This document shows, in pieces, positions 38,126 to 46,706 of a DNA stretch of 64,000 nucleotides. The DNA comes from JAJZQZ01 sp963790415. Its GTDB lineage: Bacteria; Actinomycetota; Thermoleophilia; RBG-16-64-13. The stretch lies in assembly GCA_963790415.1 (NCBI GenBank), contig CAWBOK010000001.1:958464-1022463 (forward strand), in the 5' to 3' direction. The notes beneath the pieces are model-generated. The model was not told the origin of the DNA. It did not search any database and saw nothing but the letters and a program-made list of their open reading frames with translations. Made by a program: the position numbers and the translations under genes. Numbering within the stretch: position 1 is the first letter of the stretch; every line of letters starts with the position of its first letter.

Positions 38126-38356
38126 CATTCATGTCGGGCGCACAGGCCGCCCGCCTATCCTGCACGAGCACGTATCCACGAGCCGGGACTCGTCGTTCAA
38201 CAATCGGAAGCTTAGTGCCGATAGGAGTCCGAACAGAGCAATCTGGCCTCGATCCGAAAAATCCCGGGTGACCCCCCACACAGGACCGTGCCGCCTGTTT
38301 GTGCATCCGGGGAAACACCGCCGGTTCCGCCGTGCGGGGTTGTGACGGAGGTAACA

Positions 38357-40733
38357 ATGACAGCGTTCAACCACTGGTCACGTACAACTGCCCATTCGCG
38401 CCCATGGATACCCCGGTTCCTCGGGTTGCTGGCGCTCCTTACGGCGCTCGCGCTCATACTCGGAACAGGAACCCAGGCAGGCGCCGCCGGTCAGTCCATC
38501 AACGTCCGCGACTACGGCGCCAAGGGCGACGGCGTGACCGACGACACCCAGGCCTTCAAAGCCGCACTGAGCGCCGCCTCTTCGGGCAGCACCGTGGTCG
38601 TACCGGCGGCAACCTATCGCATCCTGGGCACCCTCGACCTGCAGAGCGGGGAGACCCTCTCCGGACCGGGGGCTGTTCTGTACATGCCCGATCGGTCGAG
38701 CACAACGGCGCTCCTTGATGTGGACGGCACGACAGGGGTGGTCATCATCGGCCTGACCCTGCGCTCGGACAGCGCCACCAGCGTCATCGGTATCGCGGCG
38801 ACGGGTGATGGGGCGGTCAACCTCACCATACGCGACCTGCGCACAGAGAACCTCTATACCGGCGTCAAACTGGGGTGCGGTGGGGCATCCAGCGGCCTGA
38901 ACGTGCAGAACTGGGTAGGTCGGGGCGACTGCCAGAGTCTCCTCATGGGCAACGTCAAAGGCGGCACCCTCACCAACCTGGACTTCGACGCCCGCAATAT
39001 GACCGGGAACCACAACATCTACCTCGAACGCGGCAACAGCGACCTCACCTTCGACACCGTCCGCCTGGCCGGCGGCAACGGCTATAGCCTCCACCTCTAC
39101 ATGGATTCGACTGCTGCCTCCGACCGGGGCAAGCGCATCAGCTTCAACCACGTACGCCTGGATGGACCCAACAAGGGTGTCGTGGTGGAGCGGTATGACA
39201 ACGTGGCCTTCTATGACCTTACCGGCTCGACCGTCGCCTCCGACGCCTTCTTCGTCATCTACACGATGACCAACCTAGCCGTCGACGGCTTCGACGTGGC
39301 GGGCACGCCCAATGCCTTCCTCGCCAGCACCAAGAACGGCCCGATCAGTGGAGTCACCATCCGCAACGGCGTCTATCACCAGCCGACTCTTCTCAACAAC
39401 GGGCAGGCGGTCAGCGGCCTCGTCGTGGAAAACGCACTGCCCGCCGGATCTACGACCACCACCTCGACCACGGCGTCAACCACCACCTCGACCACGGCGC
39501 CAACCACCACCACGACCACCACGGCGCCGCCGACCACCACGACGACCACCACGGCGCGGCCGACCACCACCACTACCACGGCGCCGCCGACCACCACTAC
39601 CACGGCGCCGCCAGCGGGCAGCCAGCTTCTTGTCAATGCGGGCTTCGAGATCGACGCGAACGGCGACGGGAGACCCGACGGCTGGACCTCGAGCAGCAAG
39701 CTCACACGGAGCACGGTGCTCGTTCACGGTGGCACGTATAGCGGCAGGTTCTACGGCAAGGACAACAAAGACATCACCATCAAACAGTTCGTCAAAGTGA
39801 CCGCGGGGACCGCGTATTCATTCTCGGGTTGGGTCAATATCCCGGCGACCGCCGATGTCTTCACGTTCAACCTGCAACTCAAGTTCCGCAACGACGCGGG
39901 TTCGGTTATCTCAGTCAAGCCGATCAAGAAATACACGGCGGCGACCACCGGCTGGGACAACCCGGTTGTCGTAGCGACGGCGCCGGCTGGGGCGGTCCAG
40001 GCCTACCTGCAGATCGACGCGCTCAGCCTGGGCGGAACGATCTACGTCGATGATCTCTCACTCGGGGTTCCGAGAATGGCGGCGGCCTCGCTCGGCGCGG
40101 CCGCGCCGAGCGCTCGAGTAGGCGCCGGTGAACCCGCGGCCACAGCCGCAACCACAGTCCCCCGCACTACGTTCACCGACGTGCCTCGCTGGCATCCCTA
40201 TGCACGGCAGATCTCGGCACTCGCCGAACGATCCATCGTCCAGGGCATGGACGATGGATCGTTCAGACCGCAACGACCCCGTGACGCGCCAGCAGTTCGC
40301 CAAGATGATCGTTCTGGCACTGGGTGTCCCGGTGGCCGAAGGCGACCCGCAGCCCGCCTTTCTTGATGTCTACTTCCAGCCCGACAGTCTGTACCCCGCC
40401 AACTACGTAGCGGCAGGGGCACGTTTGGGCATAACCGTCGGCACGATCGACCAGCTCTTCTCGCCGGAGGCGCCCATAACGGGAGCCCAAGCGATCTCGA
40501 TGGTCGTGCGCGCGGTCCGTGCCGCGCGGCCTGGATTGCTGATCACGCCCCCGAGCGACTACGTGTCGACCTGGGGCCCATTCGACGGCCAGCACCAAGA
40601 GAACTGCCGAGCGGCCGAGTTCAACGGGCTGCTTGGAGGTCTACCCGTCGTTGACCTCGACCCGTGGGAGAGCATGACTCGGGGCGAGGTGGCTATGGTC
40701 CTCGGCAATCTGACGACCCTGCTCGCACGGTAG
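38357..40733 (+). CDS. Secreted beta-helix (pectate-lyase-like) protein with carbohydrate-binding and SLH domains, one frameshift near 40265
   Basis: ATG 38357 follows GGAGG. Signal peptide LGLLALLTALALILGTGTQA. Residues about 46-370 are a right-handed beta-helix of the pectate-lyase superfamily: INVRDYGAKGDGVTDDTQAF, VVIIGLTLRSDSATSVIGIA, TIRDLRTENLYTGVKLGCGG, HNIYLERGNSDLTFDTVRLA. Then a Thr-Pro linker, a carbohydrate-binding domain (about 432-575) like those of the neighbouring gene, and SLH modules: FTDVPRWHPYARQISALAER, DPVTRQQFAKMIVLALGVPV, FSPEAPITGAQAISMVVRAV. An extra C in AGACCGCAACG near 40265 breaks the first SLH. SLH domains attach proteins to wall polysaccharide. Catalysis is unproven. 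Confidence 0.85.
39452..39612 (+). repeat. Low-complexity DNA encoding a Thr-Pro linker
   Basis: ACCACCACGACC-type repeats coding for TTTTTTAPP runs between beta-helix and carbohydrate-binding domain. Confidence 0.8.
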
Positions 40734-40737
40734 AGGA

Positions 40738-40758
40738 GGACCGGTCGCCGACCGGTCC
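40738..40758 (+). terminator. Inverted repeat after the beta-helix gene
   Basis: GGACCGGT pairs with ACCGGTCC around a five-base loop, two bases after the stop at 40733. No T-tract follows, so termination strength is uncertain. Confidence 0.4.
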
Positions 40759-40840
40759 CCTACGTTGACATACCTGCGCTTTGACCATATGCTCGAAACC
40801 CTCGAGCACCGCCAAGGTTCGCGGGACGAGTAGTGTTCGC

Positions 40841-40864
40841 CCACGGCGGCTGAAGCCGCCGTGG
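40841..40864. repeat. Perfect ten-base hairpin CCACGGCGGC-TGAA-GCCGCCGTGG
   Basis: A ten-base stem with a TGAA loop in the 179-base gap before the CapK-like gene. The form resembles terminal hairpins of IS200/IS605-type elements or REP sequences. There is no transposase nearby. Confidence 0.45.
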
Positions 40865-40912
40865 AGGCGATGGTCATCAACAGGATCGGGGCGGCACGGA
40901 CGACGCGAACCC

Positions 40913-42350
40913 ATGACTTCGAAGGCGGAGGCCCTCTACACTCACCTGCCGGCCGGGGTGCAGAACCTGGCCCTATCCGCGGTCGGCGTCAAGTACCGCT
41001 GGGACCGCCTGGGTCCGGGGTTCGATGACCTGGTGCTCGGATATCGTGGGCGCGAGCAATGGCAACCCGAGCTGATGGAGACCTTCGTCGAGGCGCGCCT
41101 GAGAGAGCTGCTGGTGAACACTTTCCGGAGTGTCCCTTACTACCGCCGAAGGTGGAGCGAGGAGGGCATCGCCGAAAGCGACCTCCAACGGTTCACGCGC
41201 TTTGAACTCGCCCTGCTCCCGCCGACGCCCAAGGAAGACGTGCGGGCCGACCCCCAGGCCTTACTCTCTGCTGAACGAGGCCGGCGCAGGCGGGTCTTGC
41301 GGCACTCGACCAGCGGCAGCACCGGCACTCCCACGACCGTGTTCCTCACGAGGCAGAACCTGCGCGAGTTCCACGCTGTTCGCGAAGCCCGTTCGTATGG
41401 CTGGGCAGGAGCGAGCATCGCGATGCCGAGAGCGACGATGGGTGCACGGTTGGTCGCGCCCCAAGCAGGGAGTCGCAGGCGCGTCTACCGATACAACCGC
41501 GCCGAGAGGCAGGTCTACCTCTCGGCACTGCACATCTCGCCGGCGAACCTGCCGAGTTACGTCGAAGGGCTGAACCGCCATCGCCCCCAGGTGCTCACGG
41601 GGCTGGCTCACTCCTACTTCCTTCTCGCCCACCTCATGCTCGAGGCGGGCGTGCAGTTGGAGTACAAGCCTCGGGCGGCGATCCTGGGGAGCGAGAAGAT
41701 CACCGCCCAGATGAGGCAGACCATCGAAGCGGCGTTCGGAACTCGGGTCTACGAAGAGTACGGCATCCGTGGAGAACTGCGTCCTGGCTACCGAGTGCGA
41801 GAGAGGCGGCCTCCACCTCAGTCCGGACTTCGGGATCCTGGAAGTCCTGGACGAACATGAGCACGCGGTACCGCACGGGCACGCGGGCAGACTGGTCTGC
41901 ACGGGCCTCGTCAACCAGGTCCAACCCCTGATTCGCTACGAGATCGGTGACCTGGGGATCCTGTCGCGCGACCGTTGTGCCTGCGGGCGGCATCACATGC
42001 CTCTCCTCGAGAGCATCGTCGGCCGTGAGAGCGATGCCCTGGTCATGCGCGACGGCCGCCTTATCGCCACCGGCGACGAGATCTTCTCCGGAGTCGCCGG
42101 AGTCGTGGAGGGACAGGTGGTTCAAGAAGCCTTTGAGGACTTCGTAGTCAAGGTCGTAGTGGCTCGTAGTTTCGGCCCTGAACAGGAGCGGCAGCTGCAG
42201 GAGGCTTTGCGGCGTAGGGTGGGACCGGTAAAGGTCGAGGTCAAAGTGGTCGATACCCTAGAGAGAACCAGTTCAGGAAAGTTCCGACCCATCGTGAGCA
42301 GGTTGGCACGCAGGGGAGCCTCAGATGACCGGGTTGGCAGGGCGATATGA
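40913..42350 (+). CDS. CapK/PaaK-like adenylate-forming enzyme, one frameshift near 41770
   Basis: Member of the phenylacetate-CoA-ligase-like group often found in capsule clusters. Start MTSKAEALYTHLPAGVQNLA at ATG 40913. The P-loop-like adenylation motif is RHSTSGSTGTPTTVFLTRQN; PRAAILGSEKITAQMRQTIE and TRVYEEYG (A5-like) follow. An extra A near 41772 shifts the frame, and the rest VENCVLATECERGGLHLSPD, LIRYEIGDLGILSRDRCACG (A7-like) and RTSSGKFRPIVSRL (A10-like Lys) is in the next frame. About 478 residues. It would activate a carboxylic acid as an AMP ester for transfer to an unknown acceptor. It overlaps the GNAT gene by 26 bases. Confidence 0.85.
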
Positions 42351-43221
42351 CTACCCCGACATGGCCGGTGTTCGCATCGATCCGCCTAATGAGCAGCAAT
42401 TGGCGGCACGGCTCGCGCAAAGAGGAAAGAGGATCGTGGAATTCCGCGGTCGCTACTGGTTGGAAGCCTTCCCGGGCTTCTACGACGGCCTGCATTGGCT
42501 CTCTCGTCGTTCGATAGGCGAGATAGGCCGACCCACCTGGCCATGCTGGGGGTATCGCGCCGCGCTGCTTGACGGGGAAGAGTCTTTCGCCAACTGCACG
42601 ATCCCGATTCATCTCCTGTCGAATCTGGCCGAATACACCCTGGAGTCGATCCCCTCCAAAGGGATGAGATACGACCTCAGAGTATTCGACAGGCAAAGCG
42701 ATATCCGCATCGTTCACGTGACCGACACCAGGGTATTGGATGACCAAAGCTACGACGTGATGATGTCCACCCGGGTGCGCACTCGTCGCGAAGCCAAGGC
42801 GCCACCGAGAGAGCGCTTCCTGGCGAGCGCCCATCGGCATGCACACGACCAAGGCCGGCTCGTCGTGGCCGGGATGACGGGCGACACGCTCCTTGGTTAC
42901 ATGACCTCGTGGAGCGTGGGGAGAACCGCGTATCTCCATATGCTGTGGGTCGCTACCGAAGCCATGGACTCGTCTCTCAGCGCGGCCCTGTATTTCGAGA
43001 CCATCCAGGCTTTTCGGCGAAGCGGCACGGTGGACGAAGTCTGCGGCGGTCTTCACTTTCCCGAGAAGCCGAGCCTCGGTTTCTTCAAGGAGCGTCTGGG
43101 CTTCACTGTCGCCCGGGTGCCATCTCGGGTCCTGCTCTGGAGTCCGGCGGCCGCGTACCTGCGGCGGACCCGGCCAAATCAGTGCTACCGCCTGACCGGA
43201 CGGCCCGGGCCGGTCGGCTGA
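42325..43221 (+). CDS. GNAT/FemAB-like acyltransferase family protein, unassigned substrate
   Basis: 298 residues, intact. The C-terminal half reads as a GNAT-like fold: RHAHDQGRLVVAGMTGDTLL, GYMTSWSVGRTAYLHMLWVA, LYFETIQAFRRSGTVDEVCG and GLHFPEKPSLGFFKERLGFT, where the LGFFKERLGF stretch is the typical last helix and strand. The N-terminal part (PPNEQQLAARLAQRGKRIVE, FRGRYWLEAFPGFYDGLHWL) is not recognised. Overlap with the ligase gene suggests that the ligase and this transferase act in sequence on an acyl group. That is inference. Confidence 0.62.
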   Translation: MTGLAGRYDYPDMAGVRIDPPNEQQLAARLAQRGKRIVEFRGRYWLEAFPGFYDGLHWLSRRSIGEIGRPTWPCWGYRAALLDGEESFANCTIPIHLLSNLAEYTLESIPSKGMRYDLRVFDRQSDIRIVHVTDTRVLDDQSYDVMMSTRVRTRREAKAPPRERFLASAHRHAHDQGRLVVAGMTGDTLLGYMTSWSVGRTAYLHMLWVATEAMDSSLSAALYFETIQAFRRSGTVDEVCGGLHFPEKPSLGFFKERLGFTVARVPSRVLLWSPAAAYLRRTRPNQCYRLTGRPGPVG

Positions 43222-43225
43222 TTCC

Positions 43226-44707
43226 TCAGAGGATCGCCCACACCTCCCGTTTGACAGCCAGCAGAACGCCCTCTTTCGACTCGCCCGCGTCTACGACGTG
43301 AGCGCCGGTGTCGCTCCAGTCGAGGTGCCAGACCTCCGTCGAGCGCGCCCGCACCGATTCCTCAGTCTCCTCCGTCTTGCGCCGCACAGCAACCTCCGGA
43401 TCGACCCGGAGCACTATGAGTAGCTCGGGCGGGCGGATACGCGCGTAGTACTCGTTGACCTTCTCGGCCATCCACCGGTCAAGCCGATTGCCTGAACTGC
43501 TCGGTAGAACGCCGGCCCCGCCGTCCATCAGACTGATCTGCGGCAGGGGGAAACGATCGGCCACCACCAGCCCTCCGGCGTCCGCGAAGCGTCGTGCCCG
43601 CCGATAGGTGAGATAGCGATCGCGAGCGGTAAGCAGTTGCACGACCAGATCCGGCGAACGCGGGAACCCGCCAATCACGTGGAGCAGTCTGCCTATCTTG
43701 CGCGTGCCGAGCACCATGACAGTGGTGAAGGACATCGCAGGTTTGCCCATATGGATCCTGCGGGTGTCGAACGGGCGGGAGAGCCATCCGCGCAGGCCCT
43801 CCACCGCCGTCGTCTTGCCCGAGCCGTCTCCGCCGACGATCGCGATGATGGCACCGCCCCCCACCGGCTTCCGCTTGTCCTCGCGCTTGAGCACCCGCCA
43901 CCTAAGGGGAAAGAAGAAGCGTCTCCACGTCTTGAGCGACACATCGACCCAGCGAGGTCGCCGTTCGTACGTCTGCATGCTCTCGAGGAATCGCTGCCCG
44001 ATCCGAAGGCCGTCCGAGTCCAGAGTCTGCGCGTGGAGGACGCGGACACACTGGTCGAAAAGCTCCGGGCTCAGGCTCGGCAGATAGTTCTCCAGTATCT
44101 CCCGCGTCTCGGCTCTGTCGATGCGGGATTCCAGATAGTCCATCTCCGACAACTCGGACGAATCCAGCCTGCGTCTGCCTACTATCGGTGCCTCCCAGGT
44201 GCCGTGCTTGAGCATCATGCGTATGACCAGGACCACGTACTCGAATTCCCGGCTGGGGACGCGGAAGAGCCCGTCTGTCCACGCCGAAGCAAGGAAAGGG
44301 TCTTCGATCGCGAGGTGGTAGTTCTTGGAGAAGTCGTGGCCCAGGATGAGCTGGTAGTGAGCGTGCACGTGGATGATCTTATCCACATCCTGATCGAAGC
44401 CGTAGTAGTCCAGGATGCCGGGGATCCGATATCTGGCACCGAAGCGCGCCTCTTTGAACCCGCACTCACGCAGTGCGGATGCGAACCGGTCGGCGTGGTC
44501 ACGCGCTATCAGGAGATCGAGATCGTTGTCTCCCCGGGCGGAACGATCGAGAGCGTTGTTGCTCTTCCAATGGCAGTAGTCGACGCCCTGCGCTCCTAGT
44601 AGGAAGAGGAGTCTGCGAACCAAGGGTGCCGCCGACGCCGACGCCGTTTGATCTCCTGCCACGTGATCCTCCCTATCGACACCATTCGGAACGGGGCGGC
44701 TCACCAT
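43226..44707 (-). CDS. Nucleotidyltransferase-thymidylate-kinase-like fusion protein
   Basis: 493 residues, intact. N-terminal domain (about 30-270): YCHWKSNNALDRSARGDNDL with DNDLDLLIARDHADRFASAL, the acidic pair of a nucleotidyltransferase-fold protein. C-terminal domain (from about 285): IIAIVGGDGSGKTTAVEGLR Walker A, GLVVADRFPLPQISLMDG with the DR motif, and LLIVLRVDPEVAVRRKTEE with a lid Arg pair. This fold pair recurs in exopolysaccharide clusters and no reaction is firmly assigned. It overlaps the end of the asparagine-synthetase-like gene by 7 bases and is convergent with the GNAT gene with a 4-base gap. Confidence 0.8.
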   Translation of the reverse strand: MVSRPVPNGVDREDHVAGDQTASASAAPLVRRLLFLLGAQGVDYCHWKSNNALDRSARGDNDLDLLIARDHADRFASALRECGFKEARFGARYRIPGILDYYGFDQDVDKIIHVHAHYQLILGHDFSKNYHLAIEDPFLASAWTDGLFRVPSREFEYVVLVIRMMLKHGTWEAPIVGRRRLDSSELSEMDYLESRIDRAETREILENYLPSLSPELFDQCVRVLHAQTLDSDGLRIGQRFLESMQTYERRPRWVDVSLKTWRRFFFPLRWRVLKREDKRKPVGGGAIIAIVGGDGSGKTTAVEGLRGWLSRPFDTRRIHMGKPAMSFTTVMVLGTRKIGRLLHVIGGFPRSPDLVVQLLTARDRYLTYRRARRFADAGGLVVADRFPLPQISLMDGGAGVLPSSSGNRLDRWMAEKVNEYYARIRPPELLIVLRVDPEVAVRRKTEETEESVRARSTEVWHLDWSDTGAHVVDAGESKEGVLLAVKREVWAIL

Positions 44708-46587
44708 CCCTGCCGCAGCATCCTATCGACGGTCGAGATCCGGAGCATGTGCTGCGCCAAGAGTGCCGTCGGACTCCTCCAGTCGAGGGTCGCGCGGTTC
44801 GCGGCGTTGTCGGCGATGCGCTTTCGGATCTCCCCCCGGTCCCAGATGTCCATCCGCAGATCGTCCAGGATCGCGGCAAAGACAGCGCCGCCACGCAGGA
44901 ACTCGAGCTGCCACCAGCCGGTCCGCGGTTGGGACAGTGCACCTCGCGACGCGAAATGAAGACGCCACCGGTTGCTCTCGTATATCCGCCGCACCAAGCG
45001 CGATGCTTCCTGCACGACGATGGGCGCGGAAGCGGGAACCAGCGTCGCGGCGGTCGGAGGGACCGCCAATCGCGGAGCGTGGTTTCCGAGCATCTGCAGG
45101 TTCAGACTGTTCTGGATCTTCAGTCCCATGGGGAGCCGGCCGCCCATCCTCAGAAGCTCCCGATCGGCGAACGGCATGGTCACGTCGACTCTTGCTCGGC
45201 AGCTTAGGGGCTGCGCGCTGATGTTCTGGGCCGCCCGGTGCTCGGTCAGGTAGGCCTCGATGAGTTGTTCGCTGGTCAAGATGCCGCGATCGATCAACCG
45301 GGATAGGTCGCCTTCCAGATCGGCGTCCATCTCCTCCTGCAACGTGGGTATCCCCTCCCACGTATCCTGAGCCATGAACCAGGGCTTCTCGGGCTGGCCG
45401 ATCCGCACAAGATCGCGCACCACCGGCAGGTTCAACGGCGTCAGGTCCTGTTGAGGATGGCGCCGCCGGATCAACTCGGAGCCGAGGGCCGTGATCTTGC
45501 GCATCCCCCTGTGGAGGGTCACGCTGCCGTAGTGCCCGCCGATGACTTCTCCATACACTCCCGACGTGACGCACGCGACCCCTAGGTCGGCCAAGACCTC
45601 GCCCGCACGTTGCCATTCGGGAAAGGCCGCGTTCTCTATCCGCGGGAACCCCTGAGCCAGACTCTCCGGAGCAAACTCGTCGGCGGTCAACGGTTCTCTT
45701 CGCAGGGGCATCTCCGAGACCTCGGCGATGCGGCTCGTGATCGCCATCTCGCGGCTTTCGAGGTCCCCGTGCGAGTAGCAGAGCAGACCGCCGGGGTCGA
45801 ACCGCCCGGCCATAGCTGCCAGCAGAGTCCGCGAGTCCCACCCGGCCGACATCATCAACGCGGTCCGCTGGTCGCCCACAAGGCACCGCCCCAGGGCGTC
45901 ATCCAGGGTCTCCCAGCAGAGCTCCGCATCCCGGTCGGGCGTCGTTCCAGTGGAAAGGTCTACCCCCACCCACATGTCGCTCGTCTCCGACACCTGCATG
46001 GAATCGAGTTCCGGGTCGTAGCGCAGGATCTGCCCAGGAAGAAGGTGCTGGATGCCCTCGAAATGAGTGCGACCCGCCAGCATGTAGTCCTTGCGCATGA
46101 CTTCCACTATGGCCGTCATGTCCGGCCTCGCGCCCCCGGTCAGGGCCAGCGCGCCGGCTAGGGGACGGAGCAGGCTGCTGAAGAGCAGGCCTCCGGCTGC
46201 GCGTGTGTAATAGAGGGGAAACGCGCCCGCCGGCTCCACTGCGATAAACCATGAACCCGAGACAGGGTCCACGACGACGATGTTCCCCTTGCATCGTGTG
46301 GTGGTCGAGCATCCTCCCGAGTTGATGCTGAACAGTGCATCCTTCTCTTGCTTCGGGTCCTCAGCAACGTGGCGAGCAGTGACGTAGAGTGCCGCCTCCC
46401 CATCGACTGCGAAGCATGTCCCGTCGGACAACCGGTACACCGCCCGTGCATCGCCATGAGCATGGCCTCCGAGCGCTCCCCCGGCCGGGGATAGCAGTTC
46501 TGTTTCCCCCCATATCGCGGAATGGTCGCGCGACAGGGCTTCCAAGCATGGCGGCGGGCACCCGACTCCCCCAAAGATACCTGGCAC
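44701..46587 (-). CDS. Asparagine-synthetase-like enzyme without the glutaminase cysteine
   Basis: About 628 residues. The preferred start GTG 46587 gives VPGIFGGVG, where active AsnB enzymes begin Met-Cys-Gly-Ile; residue 2 is Pro, so the N-terminal glutaminase cannot form its usual thioester. The structural amidotransferase fold remains (TCFAVDGEAALYVTARHV, LLFSSLLRPLAGALALTGGA). The synthetase domain has the PP-loop LMMSAGWDSRTLLAAMAG and later MPFADRELLRMGGRLPMGL. It may use free ammonia or an amine to form an amide on an AMP-activated acid. A GTG at 46596 is also possible. It is the first gene of a two-gene minus-strand operon. Confidence 0.82.
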   Translation of the reverse strand: MPGIFGGVGCPPPCLEALSRDHSAIWGETELLSPAGGALGGHAHGDARAVYRLSDGTCFAVDGEAALYVTARHVAEDPKQEKDALFSINSGGCSTTTRCKGNIVVVDPVSGSWFIAVEPAGAFPLYYTRAAGGLLFSSLLRPLAGALALTGGARPDMTAIVEVMRKDYMLAGRTHFEGIQHLLPGQILRYDPELDSMQVSETSDMWVGVDLSTGTTPDRDAELCWETLDDALGRCLVGDQRTALMMSAGWDSRTLLAAMAGRFDPGGLLCYSHGDLESREMAITSRIAEVSEMPLRREPLTADEFAPESLAQGFPRIENAAFPEWQRAGEVLADLGVACVTSGVYGEVIGGHYGSVTLHRGMRKITALGSELIRRRHPQQDLTPLNLPVVRDLVRIGQPEKPWFMAQDTWEGIPTLQEEMDADLEGDLSRLIDRGILTSEQLIEAYLTEHRAAQNISAQPLSCRARVDVTMPFADRELLRMGGRLPMGLKIQNSLNLQMLGNHAPRLAVPPTAATLVPASAPIVVQEASRLVRRIYESNRWRLHFASRGALSQPRTGWWQLEFLRGGAVFAAILDDLRMDIWDRGEIRKRIADNAANRATLDWRSPTALLAQHMLRISTVDRMLRQGW

Positions 46588-46706
46588 GCTCCTCACCCAC
46601 CCTTTCTCCTACGACCGAGACCCCTCGTGCCGTTTCGGCGCTCGCAGCCGTGCTCAGCATAGGGGCATTGATCGGATATGACAACACGGAGAGCCGGAGG
46701 CTCGGG

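Larger units (their letters stand above)
37820..38356. other. Long divergent intergenic region between two surface-protein genes
   Basis: 537 bases with no convincing gene. It contains a leftward TAGAAT box, two operator-like palindromes 22 bases apart, and a GGAGG just before the rightward ATG. The long rightward leader (38130-38356) could hold a regulatory RNA but I could not fold it into a known class. Confidence 0.5.

Noticed and set aside
38271..38350. Leader of the beta-helix gene sharing CACACAGGACC with the riboswitch leader at 63.3 kb
   Set aside because: Only an 11-base match; the aptamer core is missing, so no riboswitch is called.
40781..40912. N-terminal extension of the CapK-like protein
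   Set aside because: The extra 44 codons include the perfect hairpin and have no family similarity; ATG 40913 fits better.
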